64,000 nt of DNA from Nonomuraea muscovyensis (GTDB taxonomy: Bacteria > Actinomycetota > Actinomycetes > Streptosporangiales > Streptosporangiaceae). The stretch spans positions 992,001-1,056,000 of the forward strand of contig NZ_JACHJB010000001.1 of assembly GCF_014207745.1 (NCBI RefSeq), written 5' to 3'. Both the position numbers and the translations under genes were made by a program. This document shows positions 1 through 9,060 of this stretch, piece after piece (the first letter of the stretch is position 1; each line of letters opens with the position of its first letter). The notes below the pieces were generated by a model. That model was not told the origin of the DNA and made no database searches. It was given only the letters and a program-made list of their open reading frames with translations.

Positions 1-1140
1 CAGCGCCGGCAGGCCGTGGACGGCGGCGGCCTGGCGCAGCAGCCAGTTGGTGTTCACCCAGGAGGGCCCCCGCCAGTAGCGGGTGCGGTCGAACTGGGCG
101 GCGCGGATCTCGCAGCTCGGCACGGGGTAGCCCGTCGCGCCCATGAACCTGGCCGACTCCAGCACCTCGACGCTCGCGGCCACCCGGTCGGCGGGCAGGC
201 CGGGGTCGAGCAGCGGGCCGAAGGCGCCGACCGTGCAGATCGGAATGAGCCGGCCGGCCCGCAGGTCGCGGGCGTAGAAGCAGCCGTCCCACAGGCGTTC
301 CAGCAGCGCGTGCCGGATGCGCTCGGCCTGCTCCAGGTGGGGCACGGGATCGGCGCCGGCGACCGGGGCCAGCTCGGCGAGCGCCTGGCAGGAGGCGAGC
401 CAGATCCCGTTGAACAGCGGGCACTCGACGGCGAAGGGGTGCTCGTCGCGCAGGTACTCGGGCCGGTATCCGGCGTTGCGGTAGCGCAGGGCGAGCCACA
501 CGTAGCGGTCGTGGTCGCTGTCGGGGTGGCGTTCGGCCAGCTCGACGTTGCGGTAGCCGTACCGGACCTCGGGCAGCGCGGCGAGCGGCGGGTCCCAGGC
601 GGGGCTGTCGTCCATGCCCGACTCCCACGGGTGGACGATCGCCGCCAGGCCGTGCCCGCCGAGGTCACGGGCGGTGGCGAGGTAACGGTGCTGGGCGGCC
701 AGCGCGGGGTAGGCGCGCCGGACGAAGCCGGCGTCGCCGGTGTGGCGGTGGATCCACCACAGGGCGAGGCCGTGCAGCGGCGGCGCGGTCAGGCCGGAGG
801 TGGGCACCCGGGGCGCCGCCTCGTGGTCGTGGGAGCGCCAGACCGGCGGCCCAGGGAAGTACGCCTCAGGGGTGTGGAAGACGATGTGCGGCAGCATGCC
901 GGTGGCCCACTGCCCGTCGAGGAGGCTGAGCAGTTCGGCGCGGGAGCGGTCGGGGCGGTGCCGCGCCAGGCCCATCGCGACGAAGGCGGAGTCCCAGCTC
1001 CACTGGTGGGGATAGAGGCCGGGGGCGGGCACGGTGGCCGAGCCCGTCCAGTTCGCCTCGAGCACCGCCAACGCCTCGTGCCCGAGCGCGGCGTCGTCGA
1101 CCGCGGGCCGCGCCTCCATCCACCCACTATGCGCTGCCAT
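1..1140 (-). CDS. MGH1-like glycoside hydrolase, 3' end outside window
   Basis: About 380 residues are readable before the frame runs off the left edge. It resembles MGH1-like glycoside hydrolases, (alpha/alpha)6-barrel enzymes related to mannosylglycerate hydrolase and GH63-type glucosidases, so it probably cleaves a small glycoside. No signal peptide is seen, which suggests a cytoplasmic enzyme. Family-like segments are YPHQWSWDSAF near residue 43, GMLPH near 81 and WESGMDDSPAWD near 172, whose acidic pair is the expected active-site region. The ATG at 1140 is chosen; the in-frame ATG at 1119 is an alternative and neither has a good Shine-Dalgarno. The upstream small membrane gene ends only 11 bases before, so the two may be co-transcribed. 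Substrate is unknown. Confidence 0.75.
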   Translation of the reverse strand, partial: MAAHSGWMEARPAVDDAALGHEALAVLEANWTGSATVPAPGLYPHQWSWDSAFVAMGLARHRPDRSRAELLSLLDGQWATGMLPHIVFHTPEAYFPGPPVWRSHDHEAAPRVPTSGLTAPPLHGLALWWIHRHTGDAGFVRRAYPALAAQHRYLATARDLGGHGLAAIVHPWESGMDDSPAWDPPLAALPEVRYGYRNVELAERHPDSDHDRYVWLALRYRNAGYRPEYLRDEHPFAVECPLFNGIWLASCQALAELAPVAGADPVPHLEQAERIRHALLERLWDGCFYARDLRAGRLIPICTVGAFGPLLDPGLPADRVAASVEVLESARFMGATGYPVPSCEIRAAQFDRTRYWRGPSWVNTNWLLRQAAAVHGLPAL

Positions 1141-1151
1141 GCGTTCGGACG

Positions 1152-1316
1152 CTATGTCCTCTTCGCCCACTTTGCGACAAACATGATGCCGACGGCGACC
1201 GCGCCGATGATGAGCCCCCACTTCAGCAGGGTGAGCGCGAGGCCCACGAGGGGGCCGAGCAGGAGGAGCGCGGCGACGACCGCCGCGATGATCAGAAGTG
1301 TGCGTCCCATGCCCAT
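1152..1316 (-). CDS. Small hydrophobic membrane protein (54 aa)
   Basis: A 54-residue protein consisting almost wholly of two hydrophobic helices (about residues 6-27 and 32-47) with a basic tail AKWAKRT. It starts MGMGRT; the second ATG at 1310 is equally possible. Proteins of this size and shape are common, mostly uncharacterised actinobacterial membrane peptides; I do not assign a function. It lies immediately upstream of the glycoside hydrolase on the same strand, and its own upstream region (1317-1467) is shared with the divergent PknG operon. Confidence 0.6.
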   Translation of the reverse strand: MGMGRTLLIIAAVVAALLLLGPLVGLALTLLKWGLIIGAVAVGIMFVAKWAKRT

Positions 1317-1470
1317 GACAGTAGGCGGCGATTTAAGCGGATTGCAGGCGACCTGGGGTTGAATCAGGGTCACGTCAGGGATCTCCCTACCCCGGCCGGA
1401 ACCAACCCGCCGCGCCTGCCGTTGAGCGGGTAGAAACGGGGCATCGGGGGCCCTCTTCACGGGGAGCGTG

Positions 1471-2658
1471 ATGAGCCTGGGACCACCCATGAGCCGGGAG
1501 GGCGTCGACCACGCGCTCCATGCCCGCGCAGTGGAGCGCGACCGCATCTCCGGCGACCTGCTCGACCTGGAGTCGCACACCACCTACCAGGTGCTCAAGG
1601 ACGCCGTGCTGAGCGGCGCCACGCAGCGGCGCTGGGCGGGCGTCCAGGCGGCCCTGTCCCGGCTGTGGGTGCTGCACGACGCCTACCGGGGCGTCCTGCG
1701 CGAGGCCGAGCGGATCAGGGCCGTTCGCGGCCGGCCGAGCTCCGACCAGCTCGCCGAGCTGACCACGCTGCTCACCGGCCCGTCGGTGGTCCTCCAGGCC
1801 GCGGTCAGGCCCGTCGAGCAGCGCTCGCTGTTACCCGAGTCCGACACCCGGCTCACCCTGGACGAGACCGTGCTGCGCATGGACGCCTCCTTCCGCGAGG
1901 TCACCGGCGCGCTCTCGGAGATCGACGCCGTCTGGTCCGCGCTGCTGCCCCGCCTCGACGCCGCCGACGCGCTGCTGCGCAGGGTCACCGAGCTGCGGGA
2001 CCGGCTCGGCGAGCCCGTCGACCTGGCGTGGCCGGCTGACGCGCTCCTCCGCACGCGCGACGGCGTCGTCGCCGACCCGCTCGGCGCCGCGCCCGCCGAC
2101 GGCGAGCTGGCGCGCGTCACACAGATCCTGGAGGACCGCCGGACGGACCTGGAGGAGGCGCTCCGGGCCAGGGACGAGTACGGCAGGCGCCGCGAGGACC
2201 TTTTGGCGGCGCTGGACCGGGTGCGCGCGGCCGAGAGCGAGGCGCGCCTGGCGCACGGCGCCGTCGTCGTGAAGATCGCCCTGCCGCCCGCCGCCACGCC
2301 GCGGAGCAGGGCCGAGACGCTGTCCGGCGGGCTGGACGCGCTGGACCTCTCGGCCGACGGCTGGCTGTCCAGGGCCGGCCGGCTGGCGGCGCTGGAGCAG
2401 GCGACGCGGGAGGCCGAGAGCCGCGCGCAGGCCACCGCCAAGGCCCTGTACGGCCTCGTCGGCAGGCGCGACGAGCTGCGCGGCCGGTTGGGCGCCTGCC
2501 AGGCGATGGCCGTGCGCAAGGGCATGGCGGAGGACCCGGCCGCGGCCGGGCTGTACGAGCGGGCGCGGCTGCTGCTGTGGACCGCCCCGTGCGACCTGAC
2601 GAAGGCGGCCGAGGCCGTCGAGCTCTACCAGCGCGCTATCCATGGAGGTGGCCGATGA
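1471..2658 (+). CDS. Coiled-coil protein, first gene of the PknG operon
   Basis: A 395-residue, Ala/Arg/Glu/Leu-rich soluble protein with long heptad-like stretches (for example residues 200-260 and 300-345), hence probably a largely alpha-helical coiled coil. I do not recognise a named family. Starts GTG 1468, ATG 1471 and ATG 1489 all occur; GGGGAG at 1461-1466 best serves 1471. The stop TGA overlaps the kinase start as ATGA, so the two are translationally coupled. Position at the head of a kinase/phosphatase/FHA/VWA operon suggests a scaffold or substrate of the kinase, which is inference only. Confidence 0.75.
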   Translation: MSLGPPMSREGVDHALHARAVERDRISGDLLDLESHTTYQVLKDAVLSGATQRRWAGVQAALSRLWVLHDAYRGVLREAERIRAVRGRPSSDQLAELTTLLTGPSVVLQAAVRPVEQRSLLPESDTRLTLDETVLRMDASFREVTGALSEIDAVWSALLPRLDAADALLRRVTELRDRLGEPVDLAWPADALLRTRDGVVADPLGAAPADGELARVTQILEDRRTDLEEALRARDEYGRRREDLLAALDRVRAAESEARLAHGAVVVKIALPPAATPRSRAETLSGGLDALDLSADGWLSRAGRLAALEQATREAESRAQATAKALYGLVGRRDELRGRLGACQAMAVRKGMAEDPAAAGLYERARLLLWTAPCDLTKAAEAVELYQRAIHGGGR

Positions 2659-4814
2659 GCACGTGCCGGCAGCCCGGCTGCACCGGGGCCATCGAGGAGG
2701 GCTACTGCGACCTGTGCGGCCACGCGGCGGCCCCCGCTGGGCCACCGGCGCACGCGGCCGGGAGCGGCGGCTCGCCCTCGGTCCCGACGTCCCCCTCGGG
2801 CGGCAGGCCGGTGACGGGCCCGGTGAGCAGCGGCCGGTCGCGGGCCGGGGTGCTCGCCGAGCTGGCCGACCTGCCGTCGGTGCCGTACCGCGACCCGCAG
2901 CACGCCGTCATGGCCGACCCGGAGGTGCCGGAGGACAAGCGCTACTGCTCCAACCCGGCGTGCGGGCAGCCCATCGGCCGGTCGCGCCAGGGCCGGCCGG
3001 GGCTGACCGACGGGTTCTGCCCCCACTGCCGCACCCAGTTCTCCTTCACCCCCAAGCTCGGCAAGGACGACCTGGTGGCCGGGCAGTACCGGGTGCTGGG
3101 CTGCCTGGCCCACGGCGGGCTGGGCTGGATCTACCTGGCCGCCGACGAGAACCTCGACGGCCGCTGGGTGGTGCTCAAGGGCCTGCTCAACACCGCCGAC
3201 GCCGAGGCGCTGGCGGCGGCGGAGGCCGAGCGCAGGTTCCTCACCACGGTCGACCATCCGAACATCGTCAAGATCTTCAACTTCCAGCGGTCGGCCGGGC
3301 TCGGCTACATCGTCATGGAGTACGTGGGCGGCCAGTCGCTGCACGAGCTGCGCCGCCAGGGGACGCTGCCGCTGCGCGAGGTCCTCATGTACGGGCGGGA
3401 GATCCTGCGGGCCTTCGCCTACCTGCACGAGCACGGCCTGGTCTACTGCGATCTCAAGCCGGCCAACGTGATCAGGGTCGGCAGGCGGCTCAAGCTCATC
3501 GACCTGGGCGCCGTGCAGCGCATCGGCTCGCCGCCCGGCTCGGGCTGGGCCACCGCCGGTTACCACGCCCCCGAGCTGGACACCCGGCCGTCGTCGGTGG
3601 CCTCCGACCTCTACACCGTGGCCAGGACGCTCGCCGTGCTCGCCATCCCGGGGTTCAGCCCGGTCCGCAACGGCGTCGAGGCGCCCCTGCCGGACGACTG
3701 CGGCAACGAGTCCTTCGCCCGGCTGCTGCGCCGCGCCACCGCCGCCGACCCGGCCGCCAGGTTCCAGAGCGCCGAGGAGATGGAGGCCCAGCTCGTCGGG
3801 GTGCTGCGCGAGGTCAGCGCGCTGGCCGACGGCGTGCCGTACCCGGCCCCGTCGGCGCTGTTCGGCCCCGAGCGGATCGCGGCGGGGGTCGCGCTGAGCG
3901 ACGACCCGGCGCAGGTGTTCGACGTGCTCGACCCGCGCGCCGCGGCGGCGGCGCTGCCGGTGCCGCTCGCCGATCCGGCAGACCCGGCGGCGGGAGCGCT
4001 GGCCGGCCTGGTGGGCCGTGATCCGGCGCAGCTCGTCGCCCAGGTGACGGCGATGCCGACCACCCCCGAGACGCTGCTGACCAAGGCCCGGCTGCTGGCC
4101 GAGCAGGCTCTGGAGGGCGCCGGCACGGCGCTCGACGAGGCCCGCCGGGCGCTGCCGGGCGACTGGCGGGTGACCTGGTACGAGGCGGTGCACGCGCTGG
4201 CGCGGGGCTTCACGGGCCAGGCGGTCCCCCTGTTCGACCGGTGCGTGAGCCTGCTGCCCGGCGAGTGCGCGCCGAAGCTGGCGCTCGCGTTCGCGCTGGA
4301 GTCGGCCGGCCAGGACCCGGTGCGCTGGTACGAGAGCGTGTGGCGCACCGACCACGCGTTCGTCAGCGCCGCGTTCGGGCTGGCCAGGGCGGGCCGGGTG
4401 GAGGTGCTCGACGAGGTCCCGGCCAGCTCCAGCCACTGGGTCGCCGCGCAGCTCGCGCTGGTGGGGTCCGTCGCCCGGCCGGCGCTGCGGCCGGGCCTGC
4501 AGGCCCGGCCGGGCGCGCTGACGCCCACGGAGCTGTCGGCCGCGGCCGACCGGCTGGACCACCTGACCGACCTCGACCCGCGCCGCCGCGACGCGATGAC
4601 CGCCGAGGTGCTGCGAGCGGCGCTCACCTGGCTGGATTCCATGAGCGGCCCCCCGCGGGGGGTGCGGGTGGCCGGCGCCGACTTCACCGAGCCCGCCGTC
4701 CGCCGGCGCCTGGAGGAGATCTACCGCCGGCTCGCGGCCGGGGCAGAGTCCCGGCGGGAACGGCGCGCGCTCATCGACCGGGCCAACGCCGTGCGCCCGT
4801 GGACGTGGGTATGA
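2655..4814 (+). CDS. pknG: PknG-type serine/threonine protein kinase
   Basis: A 719-residue cytosolic kinase of the PknG family, which in mycobacteria couples amino-acid sensing by GlnH/GlnX to control of central metabolism. Order of domains: a zinc ribbon (C4, C9, C18, C21), a rubredoxin-like metal site (C98, C103, C122, C125), the kinase domain (glycine-rich CLAHGGLGW at 150-158, lysine K175, catalytic YCDLKPAN with D266, DLG at 283-285 in place of DFG) and a C-terminal TPR-like helical region from about 410. The DLG and CDLKP forms match PknG. The extra first zinc ribbon is not in the mycobacterial enzyme. GGAGGTGG at 2644-2651 precedes the ATG; start and stop overlap neighbours as ATGA. 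An upstream GTG at 2577 is in frame but has no such site. Confidence 0.93.
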   Translation: MSTCRQPGCTGAIEEGYCDLCGHAAAPAGPPAHAAGSGGSPSVPTSPSGGRPVTGPVSSGRSRAGVLAELADLPSVPYRDPQHAVMADPEVPEDKRYCSNPACGQPIGRSRQGRPGLTDGFCPHCRTQFSFTPKLGKDDLVAGQYRVLGCLAHGGLGWIYLAADENLDGRWVVLKGLLNTADAEALAAAEAERRFLTTVDHPNIVKIFNFQRSAGLGYIVMEYVGGQSLHELRRQGTLPLREVLMYGREILRAFAYLHEHGLVYCDLKPANVIRVGRRLKLIDLGAVQRIGSPPGSGWATAGYHAPELDTRPSSVASDLYTVARTLAVLAIPGFSPVRNGVEAPLPDDCGNESFARLLRRATAADPAARFQSAEEMEAQLVGVLREVSALADGVPYPAPSALFGPERIAAGVALSDDPAQVFDVLDPRAAAAALPVPLADPADPAAGALAGLVGRDPAQLVAQVTAMPTTPETLLTKARLLAEQALEGAGTALDEARRALPGDWRVTWYEAVHALARGFTGQAVPLFDRCVSLLPGECAPKLALAFALESAGQDPVRWYESVWRTDHAFVSAAFGLARAGRVEVLDEVPASSSHWVAAQLALVGSVARPALRPGLQARPGALTPTELSAAADRLDHLTDLDPRRRDAMTAEVLRAALTWLDSMSGPPRGVRVAGADFTEPAVRRRLEEIYRRLAAGAESRRERRALIDRANAVRPWTWV

Positions 4815-5677
4815 GCTGCCCCGTGTGCGAGGCGCCGGTGGTGGCCGGCGACTCCTTCTGCGAGGCGTGCGGGCACCCGCTGCACGCGCCCCGGTGCGCG
4901 GCCTGCGACGCCCCGGCCGTGGACGCCGAGGGCTACTGCGAGCGGTGCGGCCTGCGCCAGCCCACCGTTCGCGACGAGGCCGAGACCGTGCTCGACGGCG
5001 GCGCGGCCGGGGTCACCCACAAGGGTCTGCGCCGGGCCCGCAACGAGGACGCGATGGCGCTGCTCGACGGCGGCCCGGCCACCCCTTCGCACGCCTTTCC
5101 GCGCACGCCGTCGCACACCGTGGCCGTGGTGTGCGACGGGGTGGGCAGCTCGCCGCGCGCCGACGAGGCGTCGGCCGTGGCGGCGCGGACGGCCGCCGAC
5201 GCGCTGGCCCGCGGCCTCGGGCAGGCCGAGGCGTTCGAGCTGGCGAGCCGGGCCGTGGCGAAGCTGGCGACCTCGCTGGACGACGCCCCCGCCTGCACGT
5301 ACGTGTCGGCGGTGGTCACCGCGGAGGGGGCCAGCCTCGCCTGGGCGGGCGACAGCCGGGCGTACTGGCTGCCCGGCGGGTCCACCGGGTGCGTCCCGCT
5401 GACCGAGGACCACGCGATCCCGACCGGCGAGATCACCGCCTGGCTCGGCGCCGACGCGGCCGGTGTCGAGCCGCACCTGCGCGCGTTCGCCCCGGACGGG
5501 CCGGGGCTGCTGCTGGTGTGCACCGACGGCCTGTGGCGCTACCTCGACGGCTACGCCTTCCCGCCCGCCCGTACCCCGCTCGACCTGGCCCGCGAGCTGC
5601 TGCGGCACGCCCTCGACTCGGGCGGCCACGACAACGTGACCATCGTCCTGATCCCCCTAGGAGGACAGCATGGGTGA
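4811..5677 (+). CDS. PP2C-type serine/threonine phosphatase with zinc ribbons
   Basis: A 288-residue protein with two N-terminal zinc ribbons (C3/C6/C17/C20 and C29/C32/C43/C46) followed by a PP2C metal-dependent phosphatase domain. Metal-binding motifs are visible: RNEDAM at 77-82, VVCDGVG at 107-112, AWAGDSRAYW in the middle and GHDNVTIVLI at the C terminus. It should reverse phosphorylation by the upstream PknG-type kinase. The start overlaps the kinase stop as ATGA, and the stop lies 8 bases inside the VWA gene, so expression is tightly linked. The phosphatase domain is short but keeps all the aspartates I can recognise. Confidence 0.9.
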   Translation: MSCPVCEAPVVAGDSFCEACGHPLHAPRCAACDAPAVDAEGYCERCGLRQPTVRDEAETVLDGGAAGVTHKGLRRARNEDAMALLDGGPATPSHAFPRTPSHTVAVVCDGVGSSPRADEASAVAARTAADALARGLGQAEAFELASRAVAKLATSLDDAPACTYVSAVVTAEGASLAWAGDSRAYWLPGGSTGCVPLTEDHAIPTGEITAWLGADAAGVEPHLRAFAPDGPGLLLVCTDGLWRYLDGYAFPPARTPLDLARELLRHALDSGGHDNVTIVLIPLGGQHG

Positions 5678-6962
5678 CCAGCCCACGTTCACGCTCCACA
5701 TCGACCAGAACAAACACCTCCCCCTCGACGGCCGCGAGGTCCACGCCATCCTGACCGTCTCCTCGACCGGCGCCGTCACCACGGCGGCCGCCGCGCCGGC
5801 CGAGGCCGCCGAGGTGATCATCGTGGACACGTCGGGGTCCATGAGCGGCGGCAAGATCCGCGAGGCCCGGCAGGCCGCGGCCACCGCCGTGGAGACGCTG
5901 CGCGACGGCGTGCACTTCGCGGTCATCTCCGGCACCGACAAGGCGCAGGTGGTCTATCCCCGCGGGCAGACGCTCGTGCGGGCCTCGCCCGCCACCCGCA
6001 AGGAGGCCCAGAACGCCATCGCCCGGATGTCCGCCAACGGCGGCACGTCCATCGGCGAGTGGCTGCTGCTGGCCGACCGGCTGCTGTCGGCGCACCCCGA
6101 CGCGATCAGGCACGCCATCCTGATGACCGACGGGCAGAACAACGAGGGCGCCGACCGGTTCGCCGACACGCTGGCCCGCTGCTCGGGCCGGTTCGTCTGC
6201 GACAGCCTCGGCGTGGGCTCCGACTGGGTCCCGGCCGAGCTGCGCAAGGTGGCCGAGGCGCTGATCGGCGAGTTCCACTTCGCCCGCGACCAGGGCGACC
6301 TGACCGAGTTCTTCCGCCGGATCACCCAGACCTCGATGAGCAAGACCGTGGCCGAGCTGGCGATGCGGGTCTGGGTGCCGCAGACCGCGACGCTGAAGTT
6401 CGTCAAACAGGTCTCCCCCACCCTCATCGACCTGACCGGCAAGCGGACCGACGTCAACCCGCTGACCGGCGACTACCCGACCGGCTCGTGGGGCGCCGAG
6501 GAGCGCGAGTACCACCTGTGCGTCGAGGTGCCGCCCGGCCGGATCGGCAGCGAGATCCGGGCCGGATGGGTCAAGCTGCTGCGCCCCGACACCCAGGAGG
6601 TGCTCGCCAGCGGCAACGTGCTGGCCCAGTGGACCGACGACCTGGCCCAGTCCACCCGCATCAACGGCAAGGTCGCGCACTACACGGGGCAGGCGGAGCT
6701 GCACGAGCTGATCCAGGAGGGGCTGAGCGCCCGCGCCGCCGGCGCGGTGGACGTCGCCACGGCCCGGCTGGCCAGGGCCAGGCAGCTCGCCACCGAATCG
6801 GGGCGCGCCGACACCGCGCGGCTGCTGGACAAGGTGGTCGAGGTCGATCCGCACAGCGGCACGGCCCGGCTGCGCTCCCAGGTGGACAGGGCCGACGAGA
6901 TCGAGCTCGACACCGGCTCGGTCCGCACCAGCCGGCTGCGCCAGGGCGGGGAGGGCGGCTGA
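5670..6962 (+). CDS. VWA domain protein
   Basis: A 430-residue cytosolic protein with a von Willebrand factor A domain at about 45-230. The MIDAS metal site is intact: DTSGSM (D53, S55, S57), the threonine of NGGTSIGEWL and the aspartate of MTDGQNNEG. The remainder forms a beta-rich domain and a C-terminal helical segment (about 345-410). No signal peptide. VWA proteins of this kind often act as assembly or phosphorylation targets in kinase operons; that role is inferred. AGGAGGA at 5659-5665 precedes the ATG, and the gene overlaps the phosphatase by 8 bases and the FHA gene by one (TGATG). Confidence 0.9.
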   Translation: MGDQPTFTLHIDQNKHLPLDGREVHAILTVSSTGAVTTAAAAPAEAAEVIIVDTSGSMSGGKIREARQAAATAVETLRDGVHFAVISGTDKAQVVYPRGQTLVRASPATRKEAQNAIARMSANGGTSIGEWLLLADRLLSAHPDAIRHAILMTDGQNNEGADRFADTLARCSGRFVCDSLGVGSDWVPAELRKVAEALIGEFHFARDQGDLTEFFRRITQTSMSKTVAELAMRVWVPQTATLKFVKQVSPTLIDLTGKRTDVNPLTGDYPTGSWGAEEREYHLCVEVPPGRIGSEIRAGWVKLLRPDTQEVLASGNVLAQWTDDLAQSTRINGKVAHYTGQAELHELIQEGLSARAAGAVDVATARLARARQLATESGRADTARLLDKVVEVDPHSGTARLRSQVDRADEIELDTGSVRTSRLRQGGEGG

Positions 6963-7609
6963 TGACGACGTGCCCCCAGGGCCACCCGTCGGGCACCGAC
7001 GACTACTGCGACGTGTGCGGCGCCCAGCTCGCCGGCGCCGCCGTGGCCCCCTCCCCGTCGGCCGCCGCGCCGGCTCCGGCCGCGCAGGCGGGCCCGCCCG
7101 GCGAGGACTGCCCGGTCTGCCAGACCCCTCGGGCCGGGCAGTTCTGCGAGGTGTGCGGGCACGACTACTCCGGCACCGCCCCCGCCCGCGTGGCGGTGAC
7201 CGGCGCCCGGTGGGAGGCGGTCACCGGCGCCGACCGGGCCTACTACGACCAGGTCATCGCCCAGAACGGCCCCGACGCCCACACCATCGCCTTCCCGCCC
7301 TACTGCCCGGAACGCTCGTTCGCCCTCGCCGGCGAGCAGGTGCGGATCGGCCGGCGCAGCAGGACGCGCGGCTCCGATCCGGAGATCGACCTGTCGGGCC
7401 CGCCGGAGGACCCGGGCGTCTCGCACCTGCACGCCGTCCTGCTCGCGCAGGGCAACGACTCGTGGGCGCTCGTCGACCCGGGCTCCGCCAACGGCACCCG
7501 GGTCAACGGCAAACCCGTCACGGTCAACGTGCCCGTGCCCGTGGGCGCGGGCGACCGCATCCACCTCGGCGCGTGGACGGTCATCACCCTCCGGGAGGGC
7601 ACGCCATGA
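6962..7609 (+). CDS. FHA domain protein with two zinc ribbons
   Basis: A 215-residue phosphothreonine-binding protein. Two zinc ribbons (C4/C16/C19 with a nearby His, and C50/C53/C62/C65) precede an FHA domain at about 105-212. FHA hallmarks are present: RIGRRS near 128-133, VSHLHA near 153-158 and SANGTRVNG near 175-183. In mycobacteria the PknG partner is GarA, also an FHA protein but with an N-terminal threonine motif; here zinc ribbons replace that segment. It is a plausible GarA counterpart. The start shares TGATG with the VWA stop and the stop overlaps the GlnX start as ATGA. Confidence 0.9.
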   Translation: MTTCPQGHPSGTDDYCDVCGAQLAGAAVAPSPSAAAPAPAAQAGPPGEDCPVCQTPRAGQFCEVCGHDYSGTAPARVAVTGARWEAVTGADRAYYDQVIAQNGPDAHTIAFPPYCPERSFALAGEQVRIGRRSRTRGSDPEIDLSGPPEDPGVSHLHAVLLAQGNDSWALVDPGSANGTRVNGKPVTVNVPVPVGAGDRIHLGAWTVITLREGTP

Positions 7610-9060
7610 CCGGGCCGCCCGCGCGGGTTCCCGCACCGGTTCCCGTGCCGGCTCCCGCCCCGGCGGGGCCCGCGCCGACGCCCGCGCAGGTCGCCGGCGC
7701 CCAGCTCGCCCCGTCCCCCGCGCACCCGGTCCGGCCGGTCCCGCTCGGCGTGCCCGGCCGGATCCGCGTCATCACGGCCGCCACGGTGACCGCCCTCGGG
7801 GTGCTGCTCGCCGCGCTGGCCGTGGGCGGCGGCACGGCGGGCGACGGCCTGCGCGTCATCGGGCGCGACGCCGGCCCGCAGGTCGTCGCGACGGCCGGGC
7901 TGTACTTCGGGCTGAGCGACATGGACGCGCAGGTCGCCGACGCGCTGCTGATGGGCAAGGAGTACGGCGAGCGCCGCCGGGCCGCCCTGACCCGCTACGA
8001 TCAGCGGCGCGCGGAGGCCAACGCGGCGCTGCTGAAGGCGTTCGAGCTGTCGGGCGACAACGCGGCCGAGCGGCGGACCGTCCAGTCGGTGCTCGACGGG
8101 CTCGGCCGCTACGAGCGGCTGGCGGGGCAGGCGCTGCTGCTCGACGCGCGGTCCGGTCACCCGGCCGGTTCGCCGCCGGAGGACGTCGTCGGGCTCTACC
8201 GGCAGGCGACCGACCTGATGCGGCAGGTGCTGCTGCCGCAGGCGTACAACCTGACGCTGGAGAGCGGCACGATCGTGCGCGCCACCCACGACGACAAGAG
8301 CGCGAGCGTGCCGACCCTGCGCGCGGTCGTGGTCGTCACCGGGCTGGTGGCGCTGGCGTGCCTGGTCTGGCTGCAGTTCTCCCTGGCGCGGCGGTTCCGC
8401 CGGCTGCTGGCTCCCGCGCTGCTGGCCGCGACCGCGGTGACGATCGCCGCCGTGTTCGGCGGGGTGAGCGTCCTCGGGCGCAACCAGCTCGATCTGCGCA
8501 CCGCCAAGGCTGAGGGGTTCGACCCGGTGCTGACCGTGGCCAGGGCCCGCGCCATCAGCAACAGCATGCAGGGCGACCAGAGCCGCTACCTGCTGGACAA
8601 GGACCGGGCCGACACCTACGAGCACACCTTCCTCGACAAGTCGCAGACCGTGTTCTACCTGCCGGCCGGCAACCTCGGCGCCTACCACGCCAGGGTCGCC
8701 GGGGGCGCGACCGACTACCTCGGCCTGATGGGCGTCCAGGTCGCCGGGGCCGAAGGGCAGCGCGTGGTGGCGGCGTACCGGAAGTTCCAGGAGGCCGACA
8801 CGGCCCTGCGCGCAATGGTGCGCGACGGGCGCACCGGCGACGCCGTCGCCGCCCGGCTCGGGCCGGTCCGGGAGGCGTTCGACGCCTACGACCGGACGCT
8901 GCTGGCGCTGTCCCAGCGACACCAGGCCGCCTTCGAGCGGGCCATCGGCTCGGGCGAGCGCGCCCTCGACACCCTGTGGCGGCTGCTGCCCTTCGCGATC
9001 GGCGGGCTCGGCCTGCTGGTCGTGGCGGGGGTGTGGCCCCGGCTCAAGGAGTACAGGTGA
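7606..9060 (+). CDS. glnX: GlnX-like transmembrane sensor
   Basis: A 484-residue membrane protein with a Pro/Ala-rich cytoplasmic N terminus (1-48), and hydrophobic segments at about 53-75, 239-258, 268-290 and 460-478. The two loops between them (about 76-238 and 291-459) are mainly helical and should lie outside, the layout of mycobacterial GlnX, which relays periplasmic amino-acid binding by GlnH to PknG. The assignment rests on topology and on the flanking pknG and glnH rather than on sequence motifs. It overlaps both neighbours (ATGA upstream, GTGA downstream). Confidence 0.82.
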   Translation: MTGPPARVPAPVPVPAPAPAGPAPTPAQVAGAQLAPSPAHPVRPVPLGVPGRIRVITAATVTALGVLLAALAVGGGTAGDGLRVIGRDAGPQVVATAGLYFGLSDMDAQVADALLMGKEYGERRRAALTRYDQRRAEANAALLKAFELSGDNAAERRTVQSVLDGLGRYERLAGQALLLDARSGHPAGSPPEDVVGLYRQATDLMRQVLLPQAYNLTLESGTIVRATHDDKSASVPTLRAVVVVTGLVALACLVWLQFSLARRFRRLLAPALLAATAVTIAAVFGGVSVLGRNQLDLRTAKAEGFDPVLTVARARAISNSMQGDQSRYLLDKDRADTYEHTFLDKSQTVFYLPAGNLGAYHARVAGGATDYLGLMGVQVAGAEGQRVVAAYRKFQEADTALRAMVRDGRTGDAVAARLGPVREAFDAYDRTLLALSQRHQAAFERAIGSGERALDTLWRLLPFAIGGLGLLVVAGVWPRLKEYR

